From the NCBI RefSeq assembly GCF_001590865.1, contig NZ_BBUY01000002.1, positions 553,713 to 617,712 on the forward strand: a DNA stretch of 64,000 bases, given 5' to 3'. Shown in pieces: positions 44,858 to 55,650 of the stretch (position 1 is its first letter; each line of letters opens with the position of its first letter). The notes below the pieces were generated by a model. The model saw nothing but the letters and a program-made list of their open reading frames with translations, was not told where the DNA came from and made no database searches. The DNA comes from Streptomyces sp. NBRC 110611. Lineage in GTDB: Bacteria > Actinomycetota > Actinomycetes > Streptomycetales > Streptomycetaceae. Made by a program: the position numbers and the translations under genes.

Positions 44858-45881
44858 GCCGTCGCCCCCTCGTTCTCCCCGCCGGTCTCCCCGTCGGTCT
44901 CCTCGTCGTCCGCCGCGTCCGGCACGACCATCGTGCCGATCCCCTCGTCCGTGAAGATCTCCAGCAGGATCGAGTGCTGGACCCGGCCGTCGATCACCCG
45001 GGCGGTGTGCACCCCGTTCCGTACGGCGTGCAGGCAGCCCCGCATCTTGGGCACCATGCCGCTGGCGAGGCCGGGCAGCAGCCTCTCCAGCTCGGAGGCG
45101 GTGAGGCGGCTGATCACCTCGTCGCTGTTCGGCCAGTCCTCGTAGAGCCCTTCGACGTCCGTGAGGACCATCAGCGTTTCGGCGCCCAGCGCCGCAGCGA
45201 GTGCCGCAGCCGCCGTATCAGCATTGACGTTGTAGACATGTCCTTGGTCACCTTCGTCCTGGGAACGGGCGATCGAGGAGACGACCGGGATCCGGCCGTC
45301 GGCGAGCAGGGCCTCGACGGCGCCGGTGTCGATCTCGGTGATCTCACCGACCCGGCCGATGTCCACCAACTCGCCGTCGATGCACGGCAGATGCCTGGTC
45401 GCGGTGATGGTGTGCGCGTCCTCGCCGGTGAGCCCGACGGCGAGCGGGCCGTGCTGGTTGAGCAGCCCGACCAGCTCGCGCTGGACCTGACCGGCGAGGA
45501 CCATGCGGACGACATTCATGGCCTCGGGGGTGGTGACCCGCAGGCCCGCCTTGAACTCGCTGGCCAGGCCGGCCGCTTCGAGCGCCGCACTGATCTGCGG
45601 GCCGCCGCCGTGCACCACGACCGGCTTGAGTCCGGCGTGGCGCAGGAAGACCACGTCCTGGGCGAAGGCGGCCTTCAGCTCGTCGTCGACCATGGCGTTG
45701 CCGCCGAACTTGATGACGACGGTCTTGCCGTGGTGACGGGTGAGCCAGGGCAGCGCCTCGACGAGGGTCCGGGCCTTGGGCAGGGCGGTGTGCTTCCGCG
45801 TGGTGGCAGTCGTGGCGGTCGCGGTGGCCGTGGCGGTCGCGGTGGTCATGGCAGTCGTGGCGGTCGTAGTGGTCGTGGTGG

Positions 45882-45885
<4 letters not shown>
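44854..45885 (-). CDS. argB: acetylglutamate kinase with Thr/Ala-repeat N-terminus
   Basis: 343 residues. The kinase proper starts about residue 35 ([20 protein letters not shown]). [18 protein letters not shown] and [18 protein letters not shown] bind ATP and acetylglutamate. The first 30 residues are an almost pure Thr/Ala tract ([20 protein letters not shown] and on), which homologues lack or vary. ATG at 45885 overlaps the argJ stop (ATGA), supporting it, but a second Met at codon 13 could also serve. Confidence 0.95.
45800..45885 (-). repeat. Thr/Ala triplet repeat at the start of argB
   Basis: ACC, ACG, GCC and GCG codons alternate for about 29 codons. The DNA is a degenerate GTGGTC/GGCGGT microsatellite, prone to slippage in steps of three or six bases. 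Confidence 0.85.
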
Positions 45886-48116
<2,231 letters not shown>

Positions 48117-48139
48117 GCGCGGTGAGCGGCGGTACCGGC

Positions 48140-48190
48140 TGTGACCGAGACTCTTAGTTGACGGATGAGCACGCTAGTTGGCGGATCTTG
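48140..48190 (+). repeat. left end with two transposase-type binding repeats
   Basis: The end begins TGTGACCGAGACTC. Repeat L1, TTAGTTGACGGATGAGC (48154-48170), and L2, CTAGTTGGCGGATCTTG (48174-48190), are spaced exactly 20 bp start to start. Confidence 0.85.
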
Positions 48191-48408
48191 ATCCCGTAAC
48201 GCTGTGTTGCGAGCAGTCCCGAAGAATGATCCCCGTTGCCGGTCGGGGGGTCGCTGTGGGTGAGTGAGCGAGGCAGCGAGCGCGAAGATCCCGTCGGTTT
48301 CACGTCATCTGGACCAGCTTGTCACGGCGTACGGCGGGGATGCCGGGTTCCGGGACCTGTTGCGGCTCGGGGACGGATGGGCTCGTCGGTGGAGTTCGAC
48401 TTGACGGG

Positions 48409-48690
48409 TGGGTGCCGGCAAGAGCCAGGCTGCTGGACGTACGTCCGATGAAGCCGGTCAAGGACGCGGATGCGCTGAATTTCGCGGCGGGCAGGGAGGT
48501 GGCGGCGGCATGCGGCTGGCGGTGGTCGCGGGCCGGCGCCCGCATGTCTGGAGCATGCTTGATCACTTGCCCTCGCGCCGTCAGTCGACAAGAGATCCGC
48601 TGGGCATGCGGAACCAGTTGCTCACTGCCATCGGCGGCCGGGAGGGTCGGTTGATGACATTCTCCGAGCTGGCGGACGCGACCAGCGTGC
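48409..48690 (+). pseudogene. TnsA-like endonuclease remnant, frameshifted
   Basis: The frame encodes ARLLDVRPMKPVKDADALNF then AAGREVAAACGWRW. It shifts near 48521 into RRPHVWSMLDHLPSRRQ, then STRDPLGMRNQLL and ending MTFSELADATSVPS. The two pieces read as one protein, similar from memory to TnsA-like heteromeric transposase subunits of streptomycetes. The N-terminal nuclease part with its catalytic residues is missing. Not functional. Confidence 0.5.
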
Positions 48691-48693
48691 CTT

Positions 48694-49371
48694 CCGGCCG
48701 ACCTGACCGAGGATCAGCTGGGGCGGGCCCGGCTGCGGGCTGCCCATGTGCTGGAAGCCGAGACGGGGTTCCGGGAGGGCCACCCGGCTCGAGCCCTGCC
48801 GGGTGAGCCCCGGCCTGCCTACGATCCGGACTGCACGACGCTGACTCAGCGCCGCCACGCGAAGGCAGCGGAGACGAAGGCGATGCCCCGTCCGGAGGCA
48901 GTCCGGCTCGGCCTGCAGCACCATCGACGGCCTGGAGAAGGCCCTGGCCGGGGCCTCGGCCTCCTCGACGACGCCCTCGCCCCCGAGGGCAGAGCCGCGG
49001 TCGCCGCAGCGATGGAGCAGGCCGGCGAACGCCGATCCCTCATGCTCGCTGAGCAGGACGAGGAACGCGAGGCGGCCTGGCGCGAACGCGCCCTGAACGC
49101 CGAGGGAGCCCTCAAAGCCGCCCACACCGAGATCCTCACCCAGCGCACACGGATCGGCGAACTCCTCAGCCAGATACGCGAGTTGGAAGCTGAATGGCCT
49201 CAGGAAGCCGTCCAGCGGATCACCACCGAGAACACCACCCTCAAACAGCGGGTCCGTCAGCTCACCGCCGACAACCGCACCCTCGACGAGCGGCTCAAGG
49301 CCGCCCGCTCCAACCCGCGCTTCCAGGACCGTCGCGTCGCCGACCTCGAAGCCCGGATCGCGGGTCCCTGA
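48694..49371 (+). pseudogene. TnsB-like C-terminal remnant fused to a coiled-coil frame
   Basis: The frame is open from ADLTEDQLGRARLRAAHVLE through GEPRPAYDPDCTTLTQRRHA, a piece resembling the C-terminus of Mu/TnsB-type transposases, and stays open into a 120-residue coiled coil (AAMEQAGERRSLMLAEQDEE, then ENTTLKQRVRQLTADNRTLD). It directly follows the TnsA debris, so an internal deletion has probably removed the intervening transposase core. A GTG at 48748 is the only in-frame start and has no good ribosome site. The coiled coil by itself could still be expressed. Confidence 0.45.
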
Positions 49372-49797
49372 CAACCCGGAGGCCACTCCGCCCGGTCCGG
49401 TGACCAGGGGAAACCCTTGGTCACCGGACCATTCCGTATGCCCGGCCTCACCACAGCCGAGAAGGAGGCGAATCGACTGGTCAGCCGCGATCGCGCCCCG
49501 ACGATCACACCTCCTGCCACCACGAGTCCTTCAGCCTCGACTCACACCATGGGCTTGACCAGGCAATTCAGGATGAAACGATCTCACTGACTCAGCGCCG
49601 CGCCGCCGCCCTGGAAGAGGACGCCAGCGATCTCGTACGCCACACCACCGGCATCGCTCCAACCGAGCGCGCCCTGCCGCAGGTCCGTGACACGGCGAAC
49701 TACGCCGGGCTGCGCTTGCGGCGCCACATCACCGATTACTGCCGGGCCCACGCCTGCTCATACACAGCCGCCTTACCGTGGCGCGCCGCGCGAGTGG
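49372..49797. other. 426-bp region without an intact gene inside the element
   Basis: A start-less frame on the plus strand includes LTQRRAAALEEDASDLVRHT and RLRRHITDYCRAHACSYTAA, which look protein-like but match nothing I recognise. GGTCACCGGACCATTCC and other lower-GC patches suggest decayed DNA. The region lies downstream of the TIR gene on the minus strand. Confidence 0.4.
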
Positions 49798-52700
49798 TCA
49801 GTCCTGTCGGCCGCACACCGACGGATAGCGCTGCTGGGGCGCGACCGCGCGCCACTCGTCCCGGCCGAGCGGGCGGGTGGTGAGCGCGCACAGCTCCTCG
49901 TGCCAGGTGCGGGGCGACACCGCCACGGAGACGATCCTTCCCTGCGCGGCGAAGACGGCGCGGGAGCCGTCCGGGGTCAGCTCCGGCGCCGCCGAGCCAG
50001 TGGTCTTCGCCAGTACCGGGCCGACGGGCTCCTGACGGTCCAGGTCCCACAGGCGTACGTCGCCGCCCACACTCCCCTCCCACAGTGTGTCCCTGTCGGC
50101 GGAGACCAGGACGGCGTGTCTGCCGTCGGGCGTGATCCGCAGGCTGCGAACGTACCGGCCGCTCCCGACCGCCAGCGGGGGCGTCTCTTCCCGGTGGTCC
50201 GACATCCGCCACCGCCGGATGCCCTCTTGCCCGGCAGTGAGCAGCCGTTTGCTGTCGGGGGTGAAGGCCAGCGCCCCTTCGGCGGGTTTGGGGAGCGCGG
50301 TGTGCGCGCCAGAGGCCGTGTCCCAGAGGTGTACCACCTGTTGCCGGTCCACCGCCGCCAGCCTCCGCCCGTCCGGGCTCAGCACCATCCGGTCGAGGAA
50401 GCCGACCTCGCGCGAGGTGAAGGTCCGGGCCACGCGCTGCCGCCTCACATCCCACTCCAGAATGCGGCTCTTCCGGGTCTCACCGATGAACAGGCCGCGG
50501 CCGTCAGCGGTGAAGGCGATACCTGCGACCTGGGCAAGGGTGGCCTGGTGCGGGCTGCGCAGAAGGGCCGTGCGCCGGCCGCCGGGCACGTCGAAGATCT
50601 CCGTGACGAGCCTGCCGCGCGCCCCTTGGGCGGTTTCCTCGCCCTTGTTGAACACCGTGTGCGTCACCGCAAGGCGGCGACCATTGTGGGAGAAAGTGAG
50701 CGCGTCGCCCCTGCCGCTGAGGCGTACTCGGCCATGCTGCGAGCCGTCGGTGGTGTTCAGCAGTCTCACCTCGGAGCCCTGCGCGACAGCCAGGGTGCGG
50801 CGGTCGGGGCTCAGCGCAGTGCGATTGAAGAGCTGATGCGGCGCGAGCCCCGGCACGGGGGTCTCCGCGGCGAGCCGCCCACCCGAGCGGGTGTCCCACG
50901 CCAGGAGGGTGCCATCCTCGGTCAGGGTGACGGCCTTGCTGCCGTCCGGGCTGTGGAAGATCTTGGTGCCGTTGTCGATGCCCCGTAGCGGGGTGACAGG
51001 ATCGGAGGACGGCACCACCCCGTACTTGGACGCCGCCAGCCACATGCCATGGACCGGGTCGGTGACCAATGCCGCGAGGCGTGAGTCGTCGATGGCAGTC
51101 CCGATATACAGCCCCCGGTCCCGCAACTGCTCGGTGTCCACATCACCCAGCTTGCGGCGCTCGTCCACGTCCCAGACCTCGGCCCGTACACGCTCAACCC
51201 AACCAGGTTCCCGTTCCCGCTCCTCTCCCTCCATGCCTACGAGGGCGTGGCGTCCGTCCTCCGATACGGCGGCCACGTACTTGCCCTCACCCGGATCCCA
51301 CCCCGCCTGCGCAAGCCGCTCCTCCCTCCCGTCCTGGCAGGTGAACCAGCCGCTGGACAGGCTCAGTTCGGGTGAGTCGCATGGCCAGCTCCCCTTTTTG
51401 GGCAGGGCGCCCGGAACGGTCGTACGCGGCCGCCACCGGTCCGTGTCCCAGACCTGGGTGCGCTCGGGGTCGGACAGGGTGAACGCGAAGGTGGATCCGT
51501 CCCGGCTGAAGGCAGCGCCGCCGACATCGTCGACCCCAGTGGCCAGCACCCTCGCCACGTGGTTGAACCGTAAGAGCCGCTCCGCCATCCGGCTCCGCGC
51601 CGCGTTCGTCCCCGCCGTCTCGTACGCCGCCGCGCTCAGCAGCAGCGACCTCTGCATGCCGGGGTACGGGGCCGCACCCGAAGCCGCTGCCAGGGCGCGC
51701 GACAGCGCCAGGCGGCGGTCCTCGGCGGTGTCCGTCTGGACTGAGACCACCAGTGAGCCGAGCGCGAGGAGCGCGCCCAGCACCGCGCCTGCGCCCACGC
51801 GCCCACGCCGCGCCCGGCGCCGCATCGCCGCGCCGCTCGCAGCGATGAAATCTTCCTGGAGTGGCGTGAGTTCGCCTTTGAAGTCAGGGTCGACGGGGGT
51901 GTTCCGCCGCCAGGACTCGGCGATGCGCACCTCGTGCGGACGCAGGAGCAGGCCATCGCTGCCGCCGTTGACCTTCCAGGCGTGCGCCTGGAGGCCCAGG
52001 CGGGTGTGGAAGGCCACCCAGTCGTGCTCCCGGGAGACGAAGGCGGCAATGGCGTCGATTCCGGCCTCGAATGCCTCTGGGGTCGACATGCCCAGGTACT
52101 GGTACGCGGTGAGCTCGTCCCACTCCGCCGCGCGCAGCGCCGCCGTGGTCCCCTGGGCGAGTTCCGGCGACACGATCACGGGCAGCACGCGTTTACCCAG
52201 GTCAATGGCCTGCTTACACTCGTCCCAGCAGTATGGGGAGCGGAGCGTGTCGGGGCTGATCAGGACCACCAGCGCGTCCGAGGAGCGGATGGCCTCGCTC
52301 AGCTCCTCGAGCCATTGAGCGGAGGGCTTGATGCCGTGCCAGTCGACCCAGACATCCCCGACCCGCCCCTCCAAGCGGGCGACCAAGCGACGCGCGAGAG
52401 CGGTGTCCTTGCGGGAGTAGCTGAGGAACACCTTCTCGGTACGGGTCACCGGCTCCGGCGCGTCGGCGGTGCGCAGCCGCTCGTCGAACGGGTCACGGGA
52501 GGCGGCCAACCGCGCCGACCACTCGCGCAGCGCCGCGCTCGCCCCACCGGCCAGCAGTCCCGCGCCTGCCACCAGCGGCGGCCAGTACCACTGTCCGTAC
52601 GAGGGCCCGAAGAGCGCCCCGTACGCCTGCCCGTCCAGCCACTCCAGCACCCACCGCACATGCTCTGGGTGGGTGTTGGGTGCGAACTCCCCGTAGGCGA

Positions 52701-52968
52701 CGGGCAGTGCCTGCCACCGCACCACCCAGGCGCCACCGCCCAGCAACAGCGCGGTCGCCAGCGCCCAGACCAGCACCTGGCGCTCGGGGTACGGGGAGGG
52801 GGAGCGGAGGCGGCCAAGGAGGGCACCATTGAAGGCCACGCCCGCGAGAACGAGACCGATCAAGGCCGCGTAAGGGCCAAAGAACGGCAGGCACAGTAGC
52901 CAGGAAAGGACGCATGCCGCCAGCCACGCCACGCGCTGGTGCGCCATCGCCCGCCGCAACCGGATCAC
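49798..52968 (-). CDS. TIR - transmembrane - WD40 protein (candidate defence effector)
   Basis: 1056 residues. Four hydrophobic helices (about 14-28, 33-50, 66-83, 129-145) precede a TIR domain (178-315: KVFLSYSRKDTALARRLVAR, VWVDWHGIKPS, LVVLISPDTLRSPYCWDECK). Glu250 in WDECK is at the place of the catalytic Glu of TIR NAD hydrolases. A conserved linker (ESWRRNTP, LTPLQEDFIAAS) leads to a fifth helix (393-411) and a WD40 propeller (about 480-1030; FSRDGSTFAF, LSPDRRTLAV, LSPDGRRLAAVD). The C-terminus ends in the usual Trp/Cys-containing tail. GTG start with GGGGGTGG upstream. Codon 466 is TTA. Probably senses a signal through the propeller and depletes NAD or makes a signal nucleotide. Confidence 0.88.
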   Translation of the reverse strand: MIRLRRAMAHQRVAWLAACVLSWLLCLPFFGPYAALIGLVLAGVAFNGALLGRLRSPSPYPERQVLVWALATALLLGGGAWVVRWQALPVAYGEFAPNTHPEHVRWVLEWLDGQAYGALFGPSYGQWYWPPLVAGAGLLAGGASAALREWSARLAASRDPFDERLRTADAPEPVTRTEKVFLSYSRKDTALARRLVARLEGRVGDVWVDWHGIKPSAQWLEELSEAIRSSDALVVLISPDTLRSPYCWDECKQAIDLGKRVLPVIVSPELAQGTTAALRAAEWDELTAYQYLGMSTPEAFEAGIDAIAAFVSREHDWVAFHTRLGLQAHAWKVNGGSDGLLLRPHEVRIAESWRRNTPVDPDFKGELTPLQEDFIAASGAAMRRRARRGRVGAGAVLGALLALGSLVVSVQTDTAEDRRLALSRALAAASGAAPYPGMQRSLLLSAAAYETAGTNAARSRMAERLLRFNHVARVLATGVDDVGGAAFSRDGSTFAFTLSDPERTQVWDTDRWRPRTTVPGALPKKGSWPCDSPELSLSSGWFTCQDGREERLAQAGWDPGEGKYVAAVSEDGRHALVGMEGEEREREPGWVERVRAEVWDVDERRKLGDVDTEQLRDRGLYIGTAIDDSRLAALVTDPVHGMWLAASKYGVVPSSDPVTPLRGIDNGTKIFHSPDGSKAVTLTEDGTLLAWDTRSGGRLAAETPVPGLAPHQLFNRTALSPDRRTLAVAQGSEVRLLNTTDGSQHGRVRLSGRGDALTFSHNGRRLAVTHTVFNKGEETAQGARGRLVTEIFDVPGGRRTALLRSPHQATLAQVAGIAFTADGRGLFIGETRKSRILEWDVRRQRVARTFTSREVGFLDRMVLSPDGRRLAAVDRQQVVHLWDTASGAHTALPKPAEGALAFTPDSKRLLTAGQEGIRRWRMSDHREETPPLAVGSGRYVRSLRITPDGRHAVLVSADRDTLWEGSVGGDVRLWDLDRQEPVGPVLAKTTGSAAPELTPDGSRAVFAAQGRIVSVAVSPRTWHEELCALTTRPLGRDEWRAVAPQQRYPSVCGRQD

Positions 52969-53325
52969 GTCGCCACCCCCAAGTCCCCGGTGCCACTGTG
53001 GCCTTGGCCATCGTAGGGGCGCGAGTACATCCGCCGGGCGGGTTCATGGAAGGGGGCGCGGGCACCTTCAGGCTGTGCCCCTCCCACCCCCTCCCACCAA
53101 CGGGTGTCAGACCGCTTCCTTTGGGCAGGCTGCCGTAGATACGTCCTCGACGGTTGTGGGGGCCACTCCGAAATTCACGCACAGTGAGCATCCACAGCCA
53201 TGATCCGCCGACTAACTCTCTCAAGATCCGCCAACTAGAATTCTCTACACGCCCCTGACCTGCACAGCTCGGACCATGATCCGCCAACTGAAACCCTCGG
53301 TCACACCGGCCGGCCGTGCCATGAC
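52969..53325. other. 357-bp region: upstream of the TIR gene, right end, target duplication
   Basis: Holds the promoter region of the TIR gene (no clear -35/-10 found), the right end of the element, the CCGGC duplication at 53306-53310 and 15 bp of chromosomal DNA before the DUF1059 stop. GC content drops around 53160-53290 compared with the neighbourhood. Confidence 0.5.
53198..53305 (-). repeat. right end with three transposase-type binding repeats
   Basis: Read inward on the minus strand: TGTGACCGAGGGTTT, repeat R1 CAGTTGGCGGATCATGG (53290-53274), R2 CTAGTTGGCGGATCTTGA (53238-53221), R3 TTAGTCGGCGGATCATGG (53215-53198). R2 matches L2 over all 17 bases of L2. Confidence 0.85.
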
Positions 53326-53517
53326 TCAGGCGTGCTGCGGCATCTCGTTCTTCAGCGACGCCCTGATCTGTTCCCGCAGCTCCGGGCCGTCCGTGTGCCC
53401 GTGGACGGATACCGCGTGCTCGCTGGCGGCGCGGATCACTTCCTCCTCCTCGCCGGAGATGACGAGGCTGCACTTCGTCTCGCTCGGGTAATCCCGGCAG
53501 TCGATCTTCTTGCGCAT
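53326..53517 (-). CDS. DUF1059 small protein
   Basis: 63 residues beginning MRKKIDCRDYPSETKCSLVI and containing SGEEEEVIRAASEHAVSVHG, the DUF1059 pattern of small cytoplasmic proteins with conserved Cys residues. GGAGG stands seven bases before the ATG. Function unknown. It lies 20 bp outside the element and was upstream neighbour of argC before the insertion. Confidence 0.88.
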   Translation of the reverse strand: MRKKIDCRDYPSETKCSLVISGEEEEVIRAASEHAVSVHGHTDGPELREQIRASLKNEMPQHA

Positions 53518-53580
53518 GGCGCACCTCCTCCCTCCCGGCAGGTGCGCCCCCACCCTCCCAGTATCGGCCTTGGGAGCCGT

Positions 53581-54033
53581 TCAGAACTCGATCGGGCCGG
53601 GGTCGACCAGTCCGAGGGTCATCCACTCCTCGGGCGCCGCCATCCTGCGGAAGCCGATCTTCTCGTACACGCCGTGCGCGTCCTTCGTGGCGAGCGTCAG
53701 CCGACTCAGTCCGCAGGGCGCCATCTGCGCGGCGATCGCCTCCACCAGGGCCGTGCCCAGACCCCTGCCGCGGTCGTCGCGGCAGACGTAGACGTCGCAG
53801 AGCCAGGCGAAGGTGGCGTGGTCGGTGACGACCCTCGCGTAGGCCACCTGGCGGCCCGAACCGGACTCGTACAGGCCGAAGTTGAGCGAGCCGGCGACGG
53901 CCCGGTCATGGAGGTCCCGGGGCCGGCCCAGGGCCCAGTAGGCATCGGTGGACAGCCAGTGGTGGACGAGGTCGGCGTCCAGACGCGCCGGGTCGGTGGA
54001 TATCTCGTAGTCGTCGAGGGCGTGTTCGGTCAT
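53581..54033 (-). CDS. GNAT acetyltransferase
   Basis: 150 residues of single-domain GNAT. VHHWLSTDAYWALGRPRD is typical of a subfamily with a conserved N-terminal Trp/Tyr region. CDVYVCRDDRGRGLGTALVE is the acetyl-CoA loop and AHGVYEKIGFRRMAAPEEWM the end. Substrate unknown; probably monocistronic. Confidence 0.88.
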   Translation of the reverse strand: MTEHALDDYEISTDPARLDADLVHHWLSTDAYWALGRPRDLHDRAVAGSLNFGLYESGSGRQVAYARVVTDHATFAWLCDVYVCRDDRGRGLGTALVEAIAAQMAPCGLSRLTLATKDAHGVYEKIGFRRMAAPEEWMTLGLVDPGPIEF

Positions 54034-54127
54034 GCCGGGAGGTTCGCAGACGAACCGGAGCGGCGTCGAACCCGCCGCGCGGCGCCGCCGGCAGGGGGCG
54101 GCGGGAGTCCGGCGACGGCGACAGGGC

Positions 54128-55636
54128 CTAGCCCACCGTGACCCCCACCTCCTCGCACGCCGTGCGCAGCCGGCGGATGCCCTCCGTGAGCTCGGCGACG
54201 CCGGCCACCGCCGCGAAGCCCAGCCGCAGATGCGCGGCCGGCGGCTCGGCGGCGAAATAGGGACGGCCGGCCGCCACCGCGACGCCGGCCCGCAGCGCCG
54301 CGCCGGTCAGCGCCGCCTCGTCGGTGCCGTCCGGCAGCCGCAGCCAGAGGTGGAAGCCGCCCGGCGGGACGTACGGTCCGCCGCCACTTCCCAGGCTGCC
54401 GCCGTACACCGCCCCGGGCCCCGGCCCCGGCTCCACGAGCCCGGGCAGCTGGGTGCGCAGGGCAGTGGTCAGGGCGTTCCGGCGCGTGCTCAGCTCACCG
54501 GCGATCAGCCGCAGATGGCGGTGCCAGGCGGGCGAGCCGACGAGCTCCAGGGCGGCCTCCTGGAGCGGTCCCGGCACGAAGAAGTTGTCGACGACCTGGA
54601 TGGCGCGCAGCCGGTCCAGGACCGGTCCGCGGGCCGCCAGGGCGCCCACCCGCAGATTGGGCGAGGTGGCCTTGGTGAGGGAGCGGATGTGGACGACCGT
54701 GCCGTGCCGGTCGTCCGCCATCAGGGTCGGCGGGAGGGCGGGAGCGTCGTCATGGCCGAGCAGCCGCGCGAAGTCGTCCTCGATCACGAACGCGCCGGCC
54801 GCCCGGGCCACCCGGAGCACCTCGCGGCGCCGCTCCCGTGCGAGCACCGCGCCGGTCGGGTTCTGGAACAGCGGCTGGCTGACGAAGAGCCGCGCCCCGC
54901 TCGCGCGGAAGGCGTCGGCGAGCAGATCCGTACGGACCCCGTCCACGTCCATCGGTACCGGCACCGGCCGCACTCCGGAGGCACGGGCGACGGCGAGCAT
55001 GCCCGGGTAGGTCGGGGACTCGACGAGCACCGGGGCGCCGGGGGCGGCGAGCGCGCGCAGCGCGGCGGTCAGCGCGTTCTGACCGCCCGCGGTGACCAGG
55101 ACGTCGCTCGGGGCGAGCGCGCCGCCGGGGCCGCCGATCTCCCGCGCGAACCAGGCCCGCAGCTCCGGTACGCCCTCGACCGGCGGCCGCCCCCAGGCGC
55201 CCGGCCGACGGCCGGCGCGGGCCAGGGCGGCGGACAGGGCGCGGGTGGGCTGCAGATCCGGGTGGAGGTAGCCGCCGTGGAGTTCGATGACGCCGGGGGC
55301 CGGGGTGGCGAGGGTGGCCAGCACTCCGGTGGCGTCGACACTGCGCGGCACCTGGTCGGCGGCCGGTTCGGCGCTCAGCGCGATCTCCTGCCAGGAGGTG
55401 TCGACCGGCCGGGGCGCCTCGTGCGACGGCTCGGCCCGGAAGACGCCGGCGCCGGGCCGGGTGACGACGAGGCCCTCGGCGGCCAGCTCGGCGAGCGCCC
55501 GGGAGACCGTCACCGGGCTGACCCGATGACGCTCCACCAGGGCGCGACTCGACGGCAGCTTCTCTCCCGCGGAGTAGCGGTTCAACTCCCCGCGGAGGAA
55601 TGCGGCCAGCTCGGCGACACTGCTACGCTCTTGCAT
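54128..55636 (-). CDS. MocR-type GntR regulator with PLP aminotransferase domain
   Basis: 502 residues. N-terminal GntR winged helix (GEKLPSSRALVERHRVSPVT, VSRALAELAAEGLVVTRPGA). The C-terminal fold-I aminotransferase-like domain binds pyridoxal phosphate through the Lys in HIRSLTKATSPNLRVG; VTAGGQNALTAAL and FQNPTGAV are intact. Such proteins sense PLP or an amino compound. It is divergent from an EamA exporter whose ATG shares the CATG with its own, so it very likely controls that exporter and itself. Confidence 0.9.
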   Translation of the reverse strand: MQERSSVAELAAFLRGELNRYSAGEKLPSSRALVERHRVSPVTVSRALAELAAEGLVVTRPGAGVFRAEPSHEAPRPVDTSWQEIALSAEPAADQVPRSVDATGVLATLATPAPGVIELHGGYLHPDLQPTRALSAALARAGRRPGAWGRPPVEGVPELRAWFAREIGGPGGALAPSDVLVTAGGQNALTAALRALAAPGAPVLVESPTYPGMLAVARASGVRPVPVPMDVDGVRTDLLADAFRASGARLFVSQPLFQNPTGAVLARERRREVLRVARAAGAFVIEDDFARLLGHDDAPALPPTLMADDRHGTVVHIRSLTKATSPNLRVGALAARGPVLDRLRAIQVVDNFFVPGPLQEAALELVGSPAWHRHLRLIAGELSTRRNALTTALRTQLPGLVEPGPGPGAVYGGSLGSGGGPYVPPGGFHLWLRLPDGTDEAALTGAALRAGVAVAAGRPYFAAEPPAAHLRLGFAAVAGVAELTEGIRRLRTACEEVGVTVG

Positions 55637-55650
55637 GAGAGACCACGATA
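55624..55650. promoter_or_regulatory. overlapping divergent promoters, both apparently leaderless
   Basis: Plus strand: TACGCT (55624-55629), five bases before the ATG at 55635. Minus strand: TATCGT (55650-55645), eight bases before the ATG at 55636. The two ATGs share CATG. GATAGCG occurs twice as a direct repeat just downstream, a possible regulator site. Confidence 0.5.

Larger units (their letters stand above)
48140..53305. mobile_element. Tn7/Tn5053/Mu-like transposon remnant carrying a TIR-WD40 gene
   Basis: The outer ends are inverted: TGTGACCGAG at 48140-48149 and its complement at 53296-53305. The 5 bp just outside are identical, CCGGC at 48135-48139 and 53306-53310, a perfect target-site duplication. 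Two copies (left) and three copies (right, inverted) of an 17-18 bp motif near TTAGTTGGCGGATC lie inside the ends, with the outermost copy at the same distance from each end. Such multi-site ends with TGT...ACA and 5-bp duplications characterize Tn7, Tn5053 and Mu relatives. Contents: TnsA-like and TnsB-like debris, a coiled-coil frame, and an intact TIR-TM-WD40 gene. Confidence 0.85.

Noticed and set aside
48319..48806. Two overlapping plus-strand frames as genuine new genes
   Set aside because: Each is only half of a TnsA-like sequence that switches frame near 48521, so they are fragments of a pseudogene.
52490..53626. Long minus-strand frame running through the right end into the TIR gene
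   Set aside because: It overlaps the TIR N-terminus in another register, crosses the transposon end and is Arg/Gly/Pro-rich without any motif.
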